A stretch of DNA of 13,089 bases from CAKTOF01 sp964523945 (lineage in GTDB: Bacteria > Bacillota > Clostridia > Oscillospirales > Oscillospiraceae), in assembly GCA_964523945.1 (NCBI GenBank), contig CAZGBU010000057.1:1-13089 (forward strand). Direction: 5' to 3'. Positions within the stretch are counted from its first letter, which is position 1. Each line of letters starts with the position of its first letter. The translations under genes and the position numbers were made by a program. Of this stretch, positions 1 to 7,246 are shown in pieces. Below the pieces are notes generated by a model. That model ran no database searches. It was given only the letters and a program-made list of their open reading frames with translations, and was not told where the DNA came from.

Positions 1-36
1 CCGGCTTCACGGACACGCCAATGCTTAAAAACAAAA

Positions 37-70
37 TTTGTTATAACAAAATACGTATAACTGTGTTATA
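37..70. promoter_or_regulatory. Twin palindromes upstream of the LysR-type gene (probable operator/promoter)
   Basis: The AT-rich spacer holds a perfect 14-bp palindrome, TTTGTTATAACAAA (37-50). Six bases further on is an inverted repeat, TATAAC-TGT-GTTATA (56-70). Both share the half-site GTTATA/TATAAC. LysR-type regulators usually bind T-N11-A palindromes and often repress their own gene, so these are candidate autoregulatory sites. TATAAC at 42-47 or 56-61 could serve as a -10 box, but no convincing -35 is seen, so the promoter itself is not fixed. The window starts too close to show whether a divergent target gene lies to the left. Confidence 0.5.
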
Positions 71-92
71 TTAAATGGAGGAGGCGAGTGCA

Positions 93-980
93 ATGACCGA
101 TCTGCAAATTCAGTATTTCCTGAAAGTGGCTGACTGTATGAGCTTTTCCGGCGCAGCGCGGGAGCTGTATGTCTCCCAGCCCTCGGTCAGCCGGCAGGTG
201 CGTCAGCTGGAGCAGGAGCTGGGATATGAGCTGTTTGACCGCTCGCGTAAGAATGCGGTTGTCCTGACACCGGCCGGCGTGATTTTCCGGGACAGCTTCC
301 AGAACCAGCTGCGGGAGCATCAGGCGGCGTTGGCCGCGGCATGGGAGGCATCGCAGTCATCTGTGCAGCGGTTGCGCATCGGCATCGGCGAGAATTGGGA
401 TCTGACCGAGGCGCTCTGTGCATTTCGAACTCAGGCGCTCGCGCGTGAGCCGCAGCTTGAACTGCTGTTTGAGCAGGCCCCGTTTCAGATGCTCCGCGAT
501 CTGCTTGGCAGCGGCCGGCTCGATGCGATTGTCTGCACGCGCACAAGTGTGCAGTCGTTTGAAGGGCTCGAGCTCGTCGGGGTGGGGGAGATGCACACCG
601 CACTGTATGTGCGCCGCGGGCTGCTGTGCCCGCCGGACCAGACACCGACGCTGCGGCAGTTCGATGGCCGCGCGCTTCTGATGCTGCCGGATGAAGAGGC
701 CCCGATGTCCATGCAGATTGTAATGCTGCATTTTCTGGCCGCGCAGGTCAAGCCGCGGGTGCGCCGGATGAGCAACCGTGCTTCGATCTGGCAGGCGGTG
801 CGAATGGGGGAGGGATTCTGCGCGTTTGACGATCAGGTGCTGATGGCACAGGATCCGCTGCTGTGCCGCGTGACACTTGGGGAGAAAATTCCTGTCTGCG
901 TGGTTTGGAAGCGGCAGAATCAAGACCCGCTGATCCGTCTGCTTGCAGAGGTCCTCACCGCGTATCTGTGCGGGGAATAG
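93..980 (+). CDS. LysR-family transcriptional regulator
   Basis: This is a 295-residue DNA-binding regulator of normal LysR length. Residues 1-60 form the winged helix-turn-helix; the stretch around FSGAARELYVSQPSVSRQV (18-36) is the classic LysR recognition region, followed by LGYELFDR and LTPAG. Residues from about 88 to 295 fit the periplasmic-binding-like effector domain. I chose the ATG at 93 because GGAGGAGG at 77-84 sits 8 bases before it; the in-frame ATG at 75 overlaps that ribosome site and is unlikely. The gene converges on potD and shares a terminator with it. Twin palindromes upstream suggest autoregulation. The effector and targets cannot be read from the sequence. LysR genes often control a divergent neighbour, which here would lie outside the window. 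Family assignment is secure; the role is unknown. Confidence 0.93.
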   Translation: MTDLQIQYFLKVADCMSFSGAARELYVSQPSVSRQVRQLEQELGYELFDRSRKNAVVLTPAGVIFRDSFQNQLREHQAALAAAWEASQSSVQRLRIGIGENWDLTEALCAFRTQALAREPQLELLFEQAPFQMLRDLLGSGRLDAIVCTRTSVQSFEGLELVGVGEMHTALYVRRGLLCPPDQTPTLRQFDGRALLMLPDEEAPMSMQIVMLHFLAAQVKPRVRRMSNRASIWQAVRMGEGFCAFDDQVLMAQDPLLCRVTLGEKIPVCVVWKRQNQDPLIRLLAEVLTAYLCGE

Positions 981-984
981 AAAA

Positions 985-1015
985 GAAAAGACGCGCTGTT
1001 CCAGCGCGTCTTTTC
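985..1015. terminator. Bidirectional rho-independent terminator between the lysR-type gene and potD
   Basis: A perfect 14-bp stem (985-998 with 1002-1015) closes on a TTC loop. The stem core GACGCGCTG is GC-rich and its outer ends are A-run and T-run, so the transcript has a U-tract in either direction. It lies 4 bases after the stop of the LysR-type gene and 16 bases beyond the potD stop, where it can end both convergent transcripts. Confidence 0.9.
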
Positions 1016-1031
1016 CATATCGGCGATCCGT

Positions 1032-2228
1032 TTATTTGCCGGCTGTGCCGCGGCGGGCTCTCTTCTTCTTCCGGCGTATCGAGAGAACGAGGATCAGCGC
1101 CGCGATCACCACAACGGCGGCCACGCCAATGATGATATAAAGCGTCGTGTTGGTTGATGAGGTTTTGACCGTCAGCCACAGCTCATCCATCTCCTGTGTT
1201 GCCGCAGGATCAAGGTAAAGGAACATCTCGCCGTTTGTCAAGGACTCGGCGTCCGGATAAACGACAGGATCATTTGCCATCTCTTCATCAAGATAGTCTT
1301 TTGCCGCACTTGACGGAGAGGCATAACCGACCCATTCCATGTTGGCAGCGGAGATTTCCGGATCGGCGAGGAAATTGATGAATAGTTCAGCTTCGGTTTT
1401 ATGCTCACAGCAGGTGGGAATACACATTGCATCGATGAACAGGTTGAAGCCGTCATCGACCGGCAGATAAAACGCAAGATCTTCGTTGTCCGCGCGCATC
1501 TGGACAAAATCGCCCGCGTAGTACGGCGCGACCCAGGCTTCCTCATTGATCATTTGGTCGTAGATCTGATCCATGACATAGCCCTGCACATATGGCTTCT
1601 GCTCAAGCAGCAGATCGCGTGAAGCCGTCAGCTCCGCCGAATCTTCCGTATTCAGGCTATAGCCCAGCTCCAGCTCGGCAATCGCAAACGCATCGCGCGG
1701 GTTATCAAACATCAGGATACGGCCTTCGTATTTTTCGTTCCACAGAACTTCCCAGCCGGTGACATCGGCTTCATCGACGTATTTGGTGTTATAGATAATG
1801 CCGACCGTGCCCCAGGTGTAGGGGACAGAATACTTGTTCTCCGGATCGTATTCGGTATTTTTGAAGCTGTCGTCAATGTATTCGTAATTGGGAATGTTGG
1901 AGTAGTCCAGCTCCATCAGATAGCCCTCATCGATCAGCCGCGCGATCATGTAGTCCGACGGGATGATGACGTCATAGGAGACGCCGCCGGTTTTGAGCCG
2001 CGAGTAGAGCGTCTCATTGCTGTCGAACGTGGTATAGTTGACGTTGATGTTGGGATACGCCTCTTCAAATGCGGCGATGATGTCCAGGCAGCCGTCGGAA
2101 CCGTCGGAAATATACTGTCCCCAGTTGTAGACATTGATTGTGACCTCATCTTCGGCAGCCGCACTGAGCGGGAAGACGCCCAGCGCCAGTACAACGGCAA
2201 GTACGATGGAACAAACTCTTTTTTTCAA
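1032..2228 (-). CDS. potD: Spermidine/putrescine ABC transporter substrate-binding protein, C-terminally membrane-anchored
   Basis: This 398-residue protein is the extracytoplasmic polyamine receptor of the PotABCD importer. After a signal peptide (about 1-26, basic start KKR, hydrophobic core, likely cleavage after SAAA) comes the PotD/SBP fold: YNWGQYIS, FDSNETLYSRL, VIIPSDYM, WGTVGIIYN and DNPRDAF. The signal peptide has no lipobox Cys. Instead the C-terminus carries a hydrophobic helix (about 362-383) followed by the basic tail RRKKKRARR, with no LPXTG, so the receptor seems anchored by a stop-transfer helix rather than by lipid. It is the last gene of the operon. The preferred start is the TTG at 2228, one base after the potC stop and about 13 bases after AAAGGAG. 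A TTG at 2240 is in frame but lies only 1 base after that ribosome site. Family certain; exact polyamine not determined. Confidence 0.92.
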   Translation of the reverse strand: MKKRVCSIVLAVVLALGVFPLSAAAEDEVTINVYNWGQYISDGSDGCLDIIAAFEEAYPNINVNYTTFDSNETLYSRLKTGGVSYDVIIPSDYMIARLIDEGYLMELDYSNIPNYEYIDDSFKNTEYDPENKYSVPYTWGTVGIIYNTKYVDEADVTGWEVLWNEKYEGRILMFDNPRDAFAIAELELGYSLNTEDSAELTASRDLLLEQKPYVQGYVMDQIYDQMINEEAWVAPYYAGDFVQMRADNEDLAFYLPVDDGFNLFIDAMCIPTCCEHKTEAELFINFLADPEISAANMEWVGYASPSSAAKDYLDEEMANDPVVYPDAESLTNGEMFLYLDPAATQEMDELWLTVKTSSTNTTLYIIIGVAAVVVIAALILVLSIRRKKKRARRGTAGK

Positions 2229-2229
2229 C

Positions 2230-3057
2230 TTATCTCTCAATCTCCTTTGGTTTTAATTTTCGCCCGAGCCGCTTCTTCTCATCTCTGGCCTGCAGCAGAT
2301 TCATGGCAGCCATCAGGATCAGGATGGCCAGGAACAGCAGGGTAAACAGCGCGTAGATCCGCGGCTGGAGGGGCTTCTTGGTATAGTTGTAGATCTCCAC
2401 GGGGAGTGTGACATACGACGGGCCATAGACAAAATAGCTGATAACAAAGTCGTCCAGACTCATCGTGAACGCCATAATTGCGCCGGAGAGAATCCCCGGC
2501 ATGATCTCATGAATGACAACCTTGAAAAATGCCTGTGTCGGTGTGCAGCCGAGATCGAGCGCGGCCTCGCGCAGATCCGGATCCATCTGCCGGAGCTTTG
2601 GCATCACAGACAGGATCACATATGGCAGATTGAATGTCACATGCGCGATGAGCAGCGTGGTAAAGCCGAGAATGTTGGTCATCTTCATCGCTGTGCCGAT
2701 GAACACAAACAGCAGCGACATGGAAACGCCTGTTACAATATCCGGGTTCGTCAGCGGGATATTGGTTACGGACATGACCAGGCTGCGCATCCTGTTTTTC
2801 ATCGAGTGGATGCCGAGCGCCGCAGCGGTGCCGAGCACAGTGGCAATCAGGCTTGAGAGCAGTGCGAGCAGGATCGAGCGGCCAAGCAGCGGAAGCAGCG
2901 CAGAATCCTGAAACAGCTCCACATACCGGTGCAGCGTAAAGCCCTCAAAACGCGTGACAGAACGCCCGGTGTTGAACGAGGCGACAAGCAGCACCAGCAT
3001 CGGTACATACAGGAACAGGTAGATGACAAACGTGTAAATGCGGCTGGCGCGCTTCAT
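2230..3057 (-). CDS. potC: Spermidine/putrescine ABC transporter permease PotC
   Basis: This 275-residue inner-membrane permease is one half of the polyamine channel, partnered with PotB. It has the family's roughly six hydrophobic segments (first at about 8-28, last at about 235-252). The cytoplasmic EAA loop that docks the ATPase is at 164-188 (EAALDLG followed by MPGI). Within this loop the usual LP before the PGI element reads IH, a mild deviation. The ATG at 3057 overlaps the potB stop as ATGA, and GGGAGG lies about 12 bases upstream. An in-frame start at 3117 would add a basic, non-hydrophobic stretch inside potB and is rejected. The C-terminus is strongly basic (KKRLGRKLKPK). The short overlap with potB and the 1-base gap to potD imply translational coupling of subunits needed in fixed ratio. 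Confidence 0.94.
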   Translation of the reverse strand: MKRASRIYTFVIYLFLYVPMLVLLVASFNTGRSVTRFEGFTLHRYVELFQDSALLPLLGRSILLALLSSLIATVLGTAAALGIHSMKNRMRSLVMSVTNIPLTNPDIVTGVSMSLLFVFIGTAMKMTNILGFTTLLIAHVTFNLPYVILSVMPKLRQMDPDLREAALDLGCTPTQAFFKVVIHEIMPGILSGAIMAFTMSLDDFVISYFVYGPSYVTLPVEIYNYTKKPLQPRIYALFTLLFLAILILMAAMNLLQARDEKKRLGRKLKPKEIER

Positions 3058-3875
3058 ACCGTGATGACACCTCCCTCGTCGTCGGTGTCGGCGAAGCGAT
3101 TCATTATGCCGACGCAAAGGAAGATCAGCACCATCAGAATCAGGGACAGCGCTGCGCCGAGGTTGGGATTGTAGGCGGTTTTGAACTGGCTTTCGATTAC
3201 GTCGCCGATCATGGTCGAGTTTGTACTGCCGAGTTTCTGTGAGATATAGAACGTGGACACGGCCGGAACAAACACCATTGTGATGCCGGAGATGATCCCG
3301 GGCACCGACAGCGGCAGCGTGACACGGGCGAAGACCTGCCTGCCGTTGCAGCCGAGATCCTGCGCCGCCTCGATCAACCGCCGGTCAATCTTGATGATAA
3401 CCGTGTACAGCGGCATGATCATATACGGCAGATAGTTATAGACCATGCCGAGAATCACGGCACCGCTGTTGCGGATGAGCGGCAGCGGGCCGATGCCGAA
3501 CCGGCCGAGAAATGAGTTGATGATGCCGGTGTCCTCGAGCAGCCCGACCCAAGCGAGCGTGCGCAGCAGAAAGCTCATGCACATCGGGAGCATTATCAGC
3601 ATATACAGAAAGCGCTGCGTCAGGGGCTTGGTCTGTGCGATGCACCAAGCCACAGGATAGCCGATCAGCAGGCAGAGCGCCGACGCCACAACAGAGAGCC
3701 AGATCGAACGGATAAAAATCGGCATATAGGTGCCGATGTTGGCCAGATTGTCAAGCGTAAAGCCGCCGTCTGCCGTAGTCAGCGCGTAGTAGACGACAAT
3801 TGCCAGCGGAACGACGGTAAAGATTATCATCCAGACCAGATACGGCGCCGCAAGAAGCTGCTGTTTACTCTTCAT
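3054..3875 (-). CDS. potB: Spermidine/putrescine ABC transporter permease PotB
   Basis: This 273-residue membrane permease is the second channel half of the polyamine importer. The first membrane helix is at about 10-31, and further hydrophobic segments continue to about 258, as expected for PotB/CysU-type permeases. The EAA loop is canonical: EAAQDLG at 169-175, then VTLPLSVPGI to 194. The chosen ATG at 3875 gives the family-typical N-terminus MKSKQQLLAAPYLVW, with GGAGG about 12 bases upstream. It overlaps the end of potA by 11 bases. A start at 3914 would only add Arg/Lys-rich residues encoded within potA and is unlikely. The C-terminus is acidic (ADTDDEGG). Confidence 0.94.
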   Translation of the reverse strand: MKSKQQLLAAPYLVWMIIFTVVPLAIVVYYALTTADGGFTLDNLANIGTYMPIFIRSIWLSVVASALCLLIGYPVAWCIAQTKPLTQRFLYMLIMLPMCMSFLLRTLAWVGLLEDTGIINSFLGRFGIGPLPLIRNSGAVILGMVYNYLPYMIMPLYTVIIKIDRRLIEAAQDLGCNGRQVFARVTLPLSVPGIISGITMVFVPAVSTFYISQKLGSTNSTMIGDVIESQFKTAYNPNLGAALSLILMVLIFLCVGIMNRFADTDDEGGVITV

Positions 3876-4998
3876 TCTCTTCTTCCGCCTCCGCATCGGG
3901 CTGGTCAAGTTCATCGTACGCTTCGGAGTACGAGCTGTAGTCGCCGAACATGTTCGAGTATTCGCTCTTGTGCATAATATGCAGATCCTCAGGGTTGAGT
4001 CGGATGCCGATGGTTGAGCCGACGGTCTGGTAATCGGTCGTCTGAATCAGCCATTTGAAGCCTTTGAAGTCGACGATGACATCGTACTGCATGCCTTTGA
4101 ACGTGATATTGGTGACAGTACCGGTCAGGCTGCCCTCTGAAGCGGGGACGATGTCGATATCCTCGGGGCGGATGACGACATCGACCGGCTCGTGCGGCGC
4201 AAAGCTGCGGTCGACACAGCGAAACTTCCGGCCAAAGAATTCGACCAAGTAATCCTCATGCATGATGCCGTCGAGGATGTTGGATTCGCCGATGAAGTCT
4301 GCGACGAACGCGTTCTTCGGCTCATTGTAGATGTCCTCTGGGGTGCCAATCTGCTGGATCCGGCCGCGGTCCATGACGACAACCGCATCGCTCATGGCAA
4401 GCGCCTCCTCCTGGTCGTGCGTCACATAGATAAAAGTGATGCCCATTGTCTGCTGGATGCGCTTGAGCTCGTTTTGCATGTCCTTGCGCAGCCGCAGATC
4501 GAGCGCGCCGAGCGGCTCGTCGAGCAGCAGAACCTTGGGGCGGTTGACTAATGCGCGCGCGATGGCTACGCGCTGCTGCTGCCCGCCGGACAAAGAAGCC
4601 ACTTTCCGGTTTTCAAACCCGTTGAGGCTGACAATGGAGAGCATCTCCGTCACGCGGCGGTCAAGCTCGTCCGCCGGAGTTTTGGATACACGCAGGCCGA
4701 ATGCGATGTTGTCGTACACGTCCAGATGCGGGAACAGCGCATATTTCTGAAATACGGTGTTGATCTGACGCTTGTGCGGCGGCAGGTCGTTGATGCGCTG
4801 ACCGTCAAAAAAAACATCGCCCGCCGTCGGCGTCTGAAATCCGCCGATGATGCGCAGCGTTGTTGTTTTGCCACAGCCCGACGGGCCGAGCAGGGTCAAA
4901 AACTCCTGATCATTGAAATAGAGGTTTATGTTGTCGAGAACGGTTTCTCCGTCAAATACCATGGTGAGATCCGACAAGCGGATGAGCTCTTTGGACAT
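3865..4998 (-). CDS. potA: Spermidine/putrescine ABC transporter ATPase PotA
   Basis: This 377-residue cytoplasmic ATPase powers polyamine uptake. All catalytic motifs are intact: Walker A GPSGCGKT (38-45), Q-loop Gln84, signature LSGGQQQR (136-143), Walker B VLLLDE (156-161) and switch His194. The C-terminal region (about 240-345) fits the TOBE-type regulatory domain of PotA/MalK-like ATPases. A final tail from about 358 is very acidic (ending EAEEENEE) and is an extension of this protein; its 3' end overlaps potB. ATG 4998 is preceded by GGGGAGG with 4 bases between. As first gene of the operon it follows a near-consensus promoter. Unlike some clostridial pot operons, no HTH regulator gene precedes it here. 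Confidence 0.95.
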   Translation of the reverse strand: MSKELIRLSDLTMVFDGETVLDNINLYFNDQEFLTLLGPSGCGKTTTLRIIGGFQTPTAGDVFFDGQRINDLPPHKRQINTVFQKYALFPHLDVYDNIAFGLRVSKTPADELDRRVTEMLSIVSLNGFENRKVASLSGGQQQRVAIARALVNRPKVLLLDEPLGALDLRLRKDMQNELKRIQQTMGITFIYVTHDQEEALAMSDAVVVMDRGRIQQIGTPEDIYNEPKNAFVADFIGESNILDGIMHEDYLVEFFGRKFRCVDRSFAPHEPVDVVIRPEDIDIVPASEGSLTGTVTNITFKGMQYDVIVDFKGFKWLIQTTDYQTVGSTIGIRLNPEDLHIMHKSEYSNMFGDYSSYSEAYDELDQPDAEAEEENEE

Positions 4999-5062
4999 TT
5001 ATCCTCCCCCGTTTCAAAACCGATTTTGCCCGCTGTCCGAGTGGACATCCGTCAATGATTGA

Positions 5063-5091
5063 ACTATATAATGCGCTACCGTCTTTGTCAA
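5063..5091 (-). promoter_or_regulatory. Near-consensus sigma-A promoter of the potABCD operon
   Basis: On the minus strand, TTGACA (5091-5086) and TATAGT (5068-5063) are separated by exactly 17 bases, so transcription should start near 5056 and give a leader of about 58 nt before potA. The leader contains a small inverted repeat, TGTCC-GAGT-GGACA (5034-5047). Because this is an almost perfect promoter, control is more likely by repression or by RNA/protein-level effects than by intrinsic weakness. Confidence 0.85.
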
Positions 5092-5101
5092 TGGAATTCT
5101 A

Positions 5102-5122
5102 CAAAATTGCCATCGAATTTTG
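5102..5122. promoter_or_regulatory. Inverted repeat upstream of the pot promoter (possible regulator site)
   Basis: CAAAATT and AATTTTG (7-bp arms, 7-bp spacer) are centred about 56 bases upstream of the predicted pot start, just behind the -35 box. That is a typical position for an activator site. The arms are almost all A/T and no U-run follows, so it is a poor terminator for the RluA gene that ends at 5143. It could also be chance in an AT-rich spacer. Confidence 0.35.
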
Positions 5123-5142
5123 CGGGAAAAAGGACGCGGAAC

Positions 5143-6096
5143 TTATGCAAAATACTCGTGGACAAACGGAACGTCTGCAACGGAGAACTCTCTGCCGTTC
5201 AGATAGCCGAGCGCTCCGGCGTCTGTCGTGAACGAAAACCGGATCCGATAGGAGTAGAGTGCCTGATACGACCGGCCGCTTTTCGGGTCCGGCCGGCCGT
5301 ATTTCCCGTCGCCGAGCAGGGGATGCCCTGCGTGCGCCATCTGCGCGCGGATCTGGTGTGTGCGCCCGGTGCCCAGTTCGCATTCGACAAGCGACAGACC
5401 GTTTTTCACCTGGAGCGTTTTATAATAGGTAATCGCCGTCTTGGAGCCCTTTTGCGGCTTCTCGGTCAGATAGACGCGGTTCCTGGCAGCATCTTTAAAC
5501 AGCTGCCCTTCCAGCTTGCCCGCTGGCGGAGTCAGACGGCCGCGCACGATGCACAGATAGTATTTGTCGATCTCCCGGTCCTTGATCTTCTGATTCAGGA
5601 TGCGCAGCGCATCGGCGTTTTTCGCGCAGATAACGATGCCGCCGGTGTTGCGGTCGATCCGATTGCACAGTGCGGGCGCAAAGGCGTTCTCCGCGCGTGG
5701 ATTCCACTCCTTTTTGGCGTACAGATATGCCTGCACATGGTCGATCAGCGTTTTTCCGTATTCCGCGCCATCATGCGGGTGAACGGCCTGCCCGGGCTTT
5801 TTGTCTGCGAGAAGAATGTTCTCGTCCTCATAGACGACTGTGATTCTGGGCGTGGAGACGGTGAGATAAGCATTTTCCGCGTTTGGCGTGTCGAAGAATT
5901 CATCGTTGATATACAGCGAGAGCACGTCGCCCTCCGCCACGCGCAGATCGCGCGCGGCCTTTTTTCCGTTGACCTTGATGCGGCCGAGCCGGATATACTT
6001 TTGCAGCAGCGAGGCCGGCAGCAACGGCACAGCCTTGGCAACGAAACGGTCGAGCCGCTGGCCTGCATCATTTTTCCCGATGGTAAGCTCTTTCAT
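5143..6096 (-). CDS. RluA-family pseudouridine synthase (RluC/RluD type)
   Basis: This 317-residue enzyme converts specific uridines in RNA, most likely 23S rRNA, to pseudouridine. An S4 RNA-binding domain lies at about 12-60 (RLDRFV, KYIRLGRIKVNGKKA). The catalytic RluA domain follows, with the active-site motif reading CNRIDRNTGG (144-153), where Asp148 is the nucleophile; the usual HRLD appears as NRID. The later motifs GTGRTHQIR and HPLLGDGKYG are complete. The start is the ATG at 6096, with GGAGG 5 bases upstream. A longer in-frame reading up to 6561 runs through the DUF1835 gene and has no support. It lies 37 bases after the DUF1835 gene on the same strand with no terminator between, so the two are probably co-transcribed. 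The exact rRNA site cannot be assigned. Confidence 0.93.
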   Translation of the reverse strand: MKELTIGKNDAGQRLDRFVAKAVPLLPASLLQKYIRLGRIKVNGKKAARDLRVAEGDVLSLYINDEFFDTPNAENAYLTVSTPRITVVYEDENILLADKKPGQAVHPHDGAEYGKTLIDHVQAYLYAKKEWNPRAENAFAPALCNRIDRNTGGIVICAKNADALRILNQKIKDREIDKYYLCIVRGRLTPPAGKLEGQLFKDAARNRVYLTEKPQKGSKTAITYYKTLQVKNGLSLVECELGTGRTHQIRAQMAHAGHPLLGDGKYGRPDPKSGRSYQALYSYRIRFSFTTDAGALGYLNGREFSVADVPFVHEYFA

Positions 6097-6133
6097 ATGT
6101 GCCTCCAAAGCGGCGGATGTTTGCGATATCGTA

Positions 6134-7108
6134 TCACAGCGGCCTCTGTTTTTCAAGCGGCGCGGCTTTGCGCAGGATCCGACGGTAGGATGGCTCGTCT
6201 GCAGGCGCTTCCGTGACGGGCAAGAGCAGCCCGGAATCCACCATCGCGTCGATTCGCAGCGCGACCCACGCGTCTCCGAGTCCAAGCTGGTATGTCCCGA
6301 GAACGGCTCCGATGACATGCGCTTCGACAAATTCCTCCTTCTGCGCGGCGATCTCGCGCAGGATGAAACTGTCGTAGATATCTGCCGGCGCGCTGACGAG
6401 CTGACCATTGAGCAGGACGCGCAGCGGCGCGTTTTCCTCCTGCAATTGACGCCAGTGCGCGGCGCAGCCGGAGATGAACGTGGCATTCGCCTCGCGCTGA
6501 AGCGGAAGATAGCGGCCCCACTCGCCGGGCCTGATCTCGCCCCATCCAGTATGCCGGACAATCGTGTCGTTGTCCGATACTTCCCATTCCGGCAGCTTGA
6601 TGAGGGAAACCTGACCGTGCGGACGGAGCGGCTGAAGCTGCGCCATCAGCCAGTAGAGTCCGCAGAGCTCGTCCGGATTGTGGCTGTACCAGATGCGAAC
6701 CGGCTCACCGTCCGAAGAGCGTTCCAGAACTGCGGAGAGCGCAGCGGCGGCGTTCTGCAATTGTTCGTCGATGTGCTGCTCAGTCCTGTCTGTCTCCCAG
6801 ATCGAGCAGAGCCGGCGGAAAACGGCGCGACGCTGCGGTCCGATCCCGTTCTCAGAAATGGGGTCGACGCTCAGCGCGAGGCTGATGCCATGCACGTCGG
6901 CGGCCGAGCCGCCGAGCGGGATCGCAGTCTCCCAGGCCCGGCGTGCCCGCTCGTCTGCGCTGTGCTGCGCCTGCTCCAATTCGTCTGCTGAAAGCGTGCT
7001 GTCTGCGGCAAAAACAGCGACAGCGCTCCCGCGGTACGCGCCGGTGCCGTAATGCTGTGCCTGCATCAGGGACCCGCGGGCGCTGTCTCCAAACACGACT
7101 TCGATCAT
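6134..7108 (-). CDS. DUF1835/DUF3658 domain-containing protein
   Basis: This 324-residue protein has no established function. The N-terminus MIEVVFGDSARGSL and the later IWYSHNPDELCGLYWL (139-154) are typical of DUF1835. The C-terminal part (about 200-310), with LLNGQLVSAPADIYDSF and LGLGDAWVALRIDAMVDSG, fits DUF3658, which usually follows it. There is no signal peptide or membrane helix, so it should be cytoplasmic. I prefer the ATG at 7108, 9 bases after AAAGG, because the ATG at 7117 directly abuts that ribosome site and would add only MFG. It is transcribed from its own promoter, divergently from the CobW pair, and precedes the RluA-type gene. Domain assignment rests on recalled motif patterns; no catalytic role is claimed. 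Confidence 0.85.
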   Translation of the reverse strand: MIEVVFGDSARGSLMQAQHYGTGAYRGSAVAVFAADSTLSADELEQAQHSADERARRAWETAIPLGGSAADVHGISLALSVDPISENGIGPQRRAVFRRLCSIWETDRTEQHIDEQLQNAAAALSAVLERSSDGEPVRIWYSHNPDELCGLYWLMAQLQPLRPHGQVSLIKLPEWEVSDNDTIVRHTGWGEIRPGEWGRYLPLQREANATFISGCAAHWRQLQEENAPLRVLLNGQLVSAPADIYDSFILREIAAQKEEFVEAHVIGAVLGTYQLGLGDAWVALRIDAMVDSGLLLPVTEAPADEPSYRRILRKAAPLEKQRPL

Positions 7109-7134
7109 TCCGAACATCCTTTCCCGTTTTTGTT

Positions 7135-7163
7135 ATCATATCAAGTTCTGCGCTGCTTTTCAA
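7135..7163 (-). promoter_or_regulatory. Promoter of the DUF1835-rluA unit
   Basis: On the minus strand, TTGAAA (7163-7158) and TATGAT (7140-7135) are separated by 17 bases. The predicted start near 7128 gives a short leader of about 20 nt before the ATG at 7108. It lies back to back with the promoter of the CobW pair. Confidence 0.7.
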
Positions 7164-7180
7164 TGCTTGCCGTCGGGCAC

Positions 7181-7208
7181 TTGCAAAGCGGAATAAAAGT
7201 GGTATAAT
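7181..7208 (+). promoter_or_regulatory. Promoter of the two CobW-like genes
   Basis: TTGCAA (7181-7186) and a perfect TATAAT (7203-7208) are separated by 16 bases. Transcription should start near 7215. A candidate metal-regulator site lies just downstream (7221-7235), where a bound repressor would block initiation. Confidence 0.8.
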
Positions 7209-7220
7209 ACTTTGTTGAAA

Positions 7221-7235
7221 TTTTAATTGTTACGA
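7221..7235 (+). promoter_or_regulatory. Candidate Zur box overlapping the early transcribed region
   Basis: The 15-mer TTTTAATTGTTACGA matches the Bacillus-type Zur core TCGTAATNATTACGA at 11 of its 14 fixed positions. The right half-site is nearly intact and the left half is degraded. It sits at about +7 to +21, a normal repressor position, in front of a gene whose family (COG0523) is often under Zur control. The match is recalled and hand-aligned, not scored, so it is a candidate only. Confidence 0.4.
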
Positions 7236-7246
7236 AGGTGTATTCC

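Noticed and set aside
3..74. Reading frame at the left edge, GFTDTPML, resembling the C-terminal part of a short-chain dehydrogenase
   Set aside because: Only about 8 residues look coding before an AT-rich stretch holding regulatory palindromes, and a stop comes at 72-74, too early for that family. It could be a truncated gene end, but the evidence is too thin.
5059..6216. Long open frame on the plus strand (385 codons) opposite the RluA-family gene
   Set aside because: The minus strand carries clear RluA motifs and a ribosome site. The plus frame has no recognisable domain and begins inside the pot promoter; it is a GC-rich antisense shadow.
5143..6561. 472-codon extension of the RluA-family gene
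   Set aside because: The extra N-terminus runs through the DUF1835 gene in another frame. The ATG at 6096 has a strong ribosome site and gives the normal family start.
5888..6991. Long open frame on the plus strand (367 codons) opposite the RluA and DUF1835 genes
   Set aside because: It spans parts of two minus-strand genes, has no ribosome site and no recognisable protein features.
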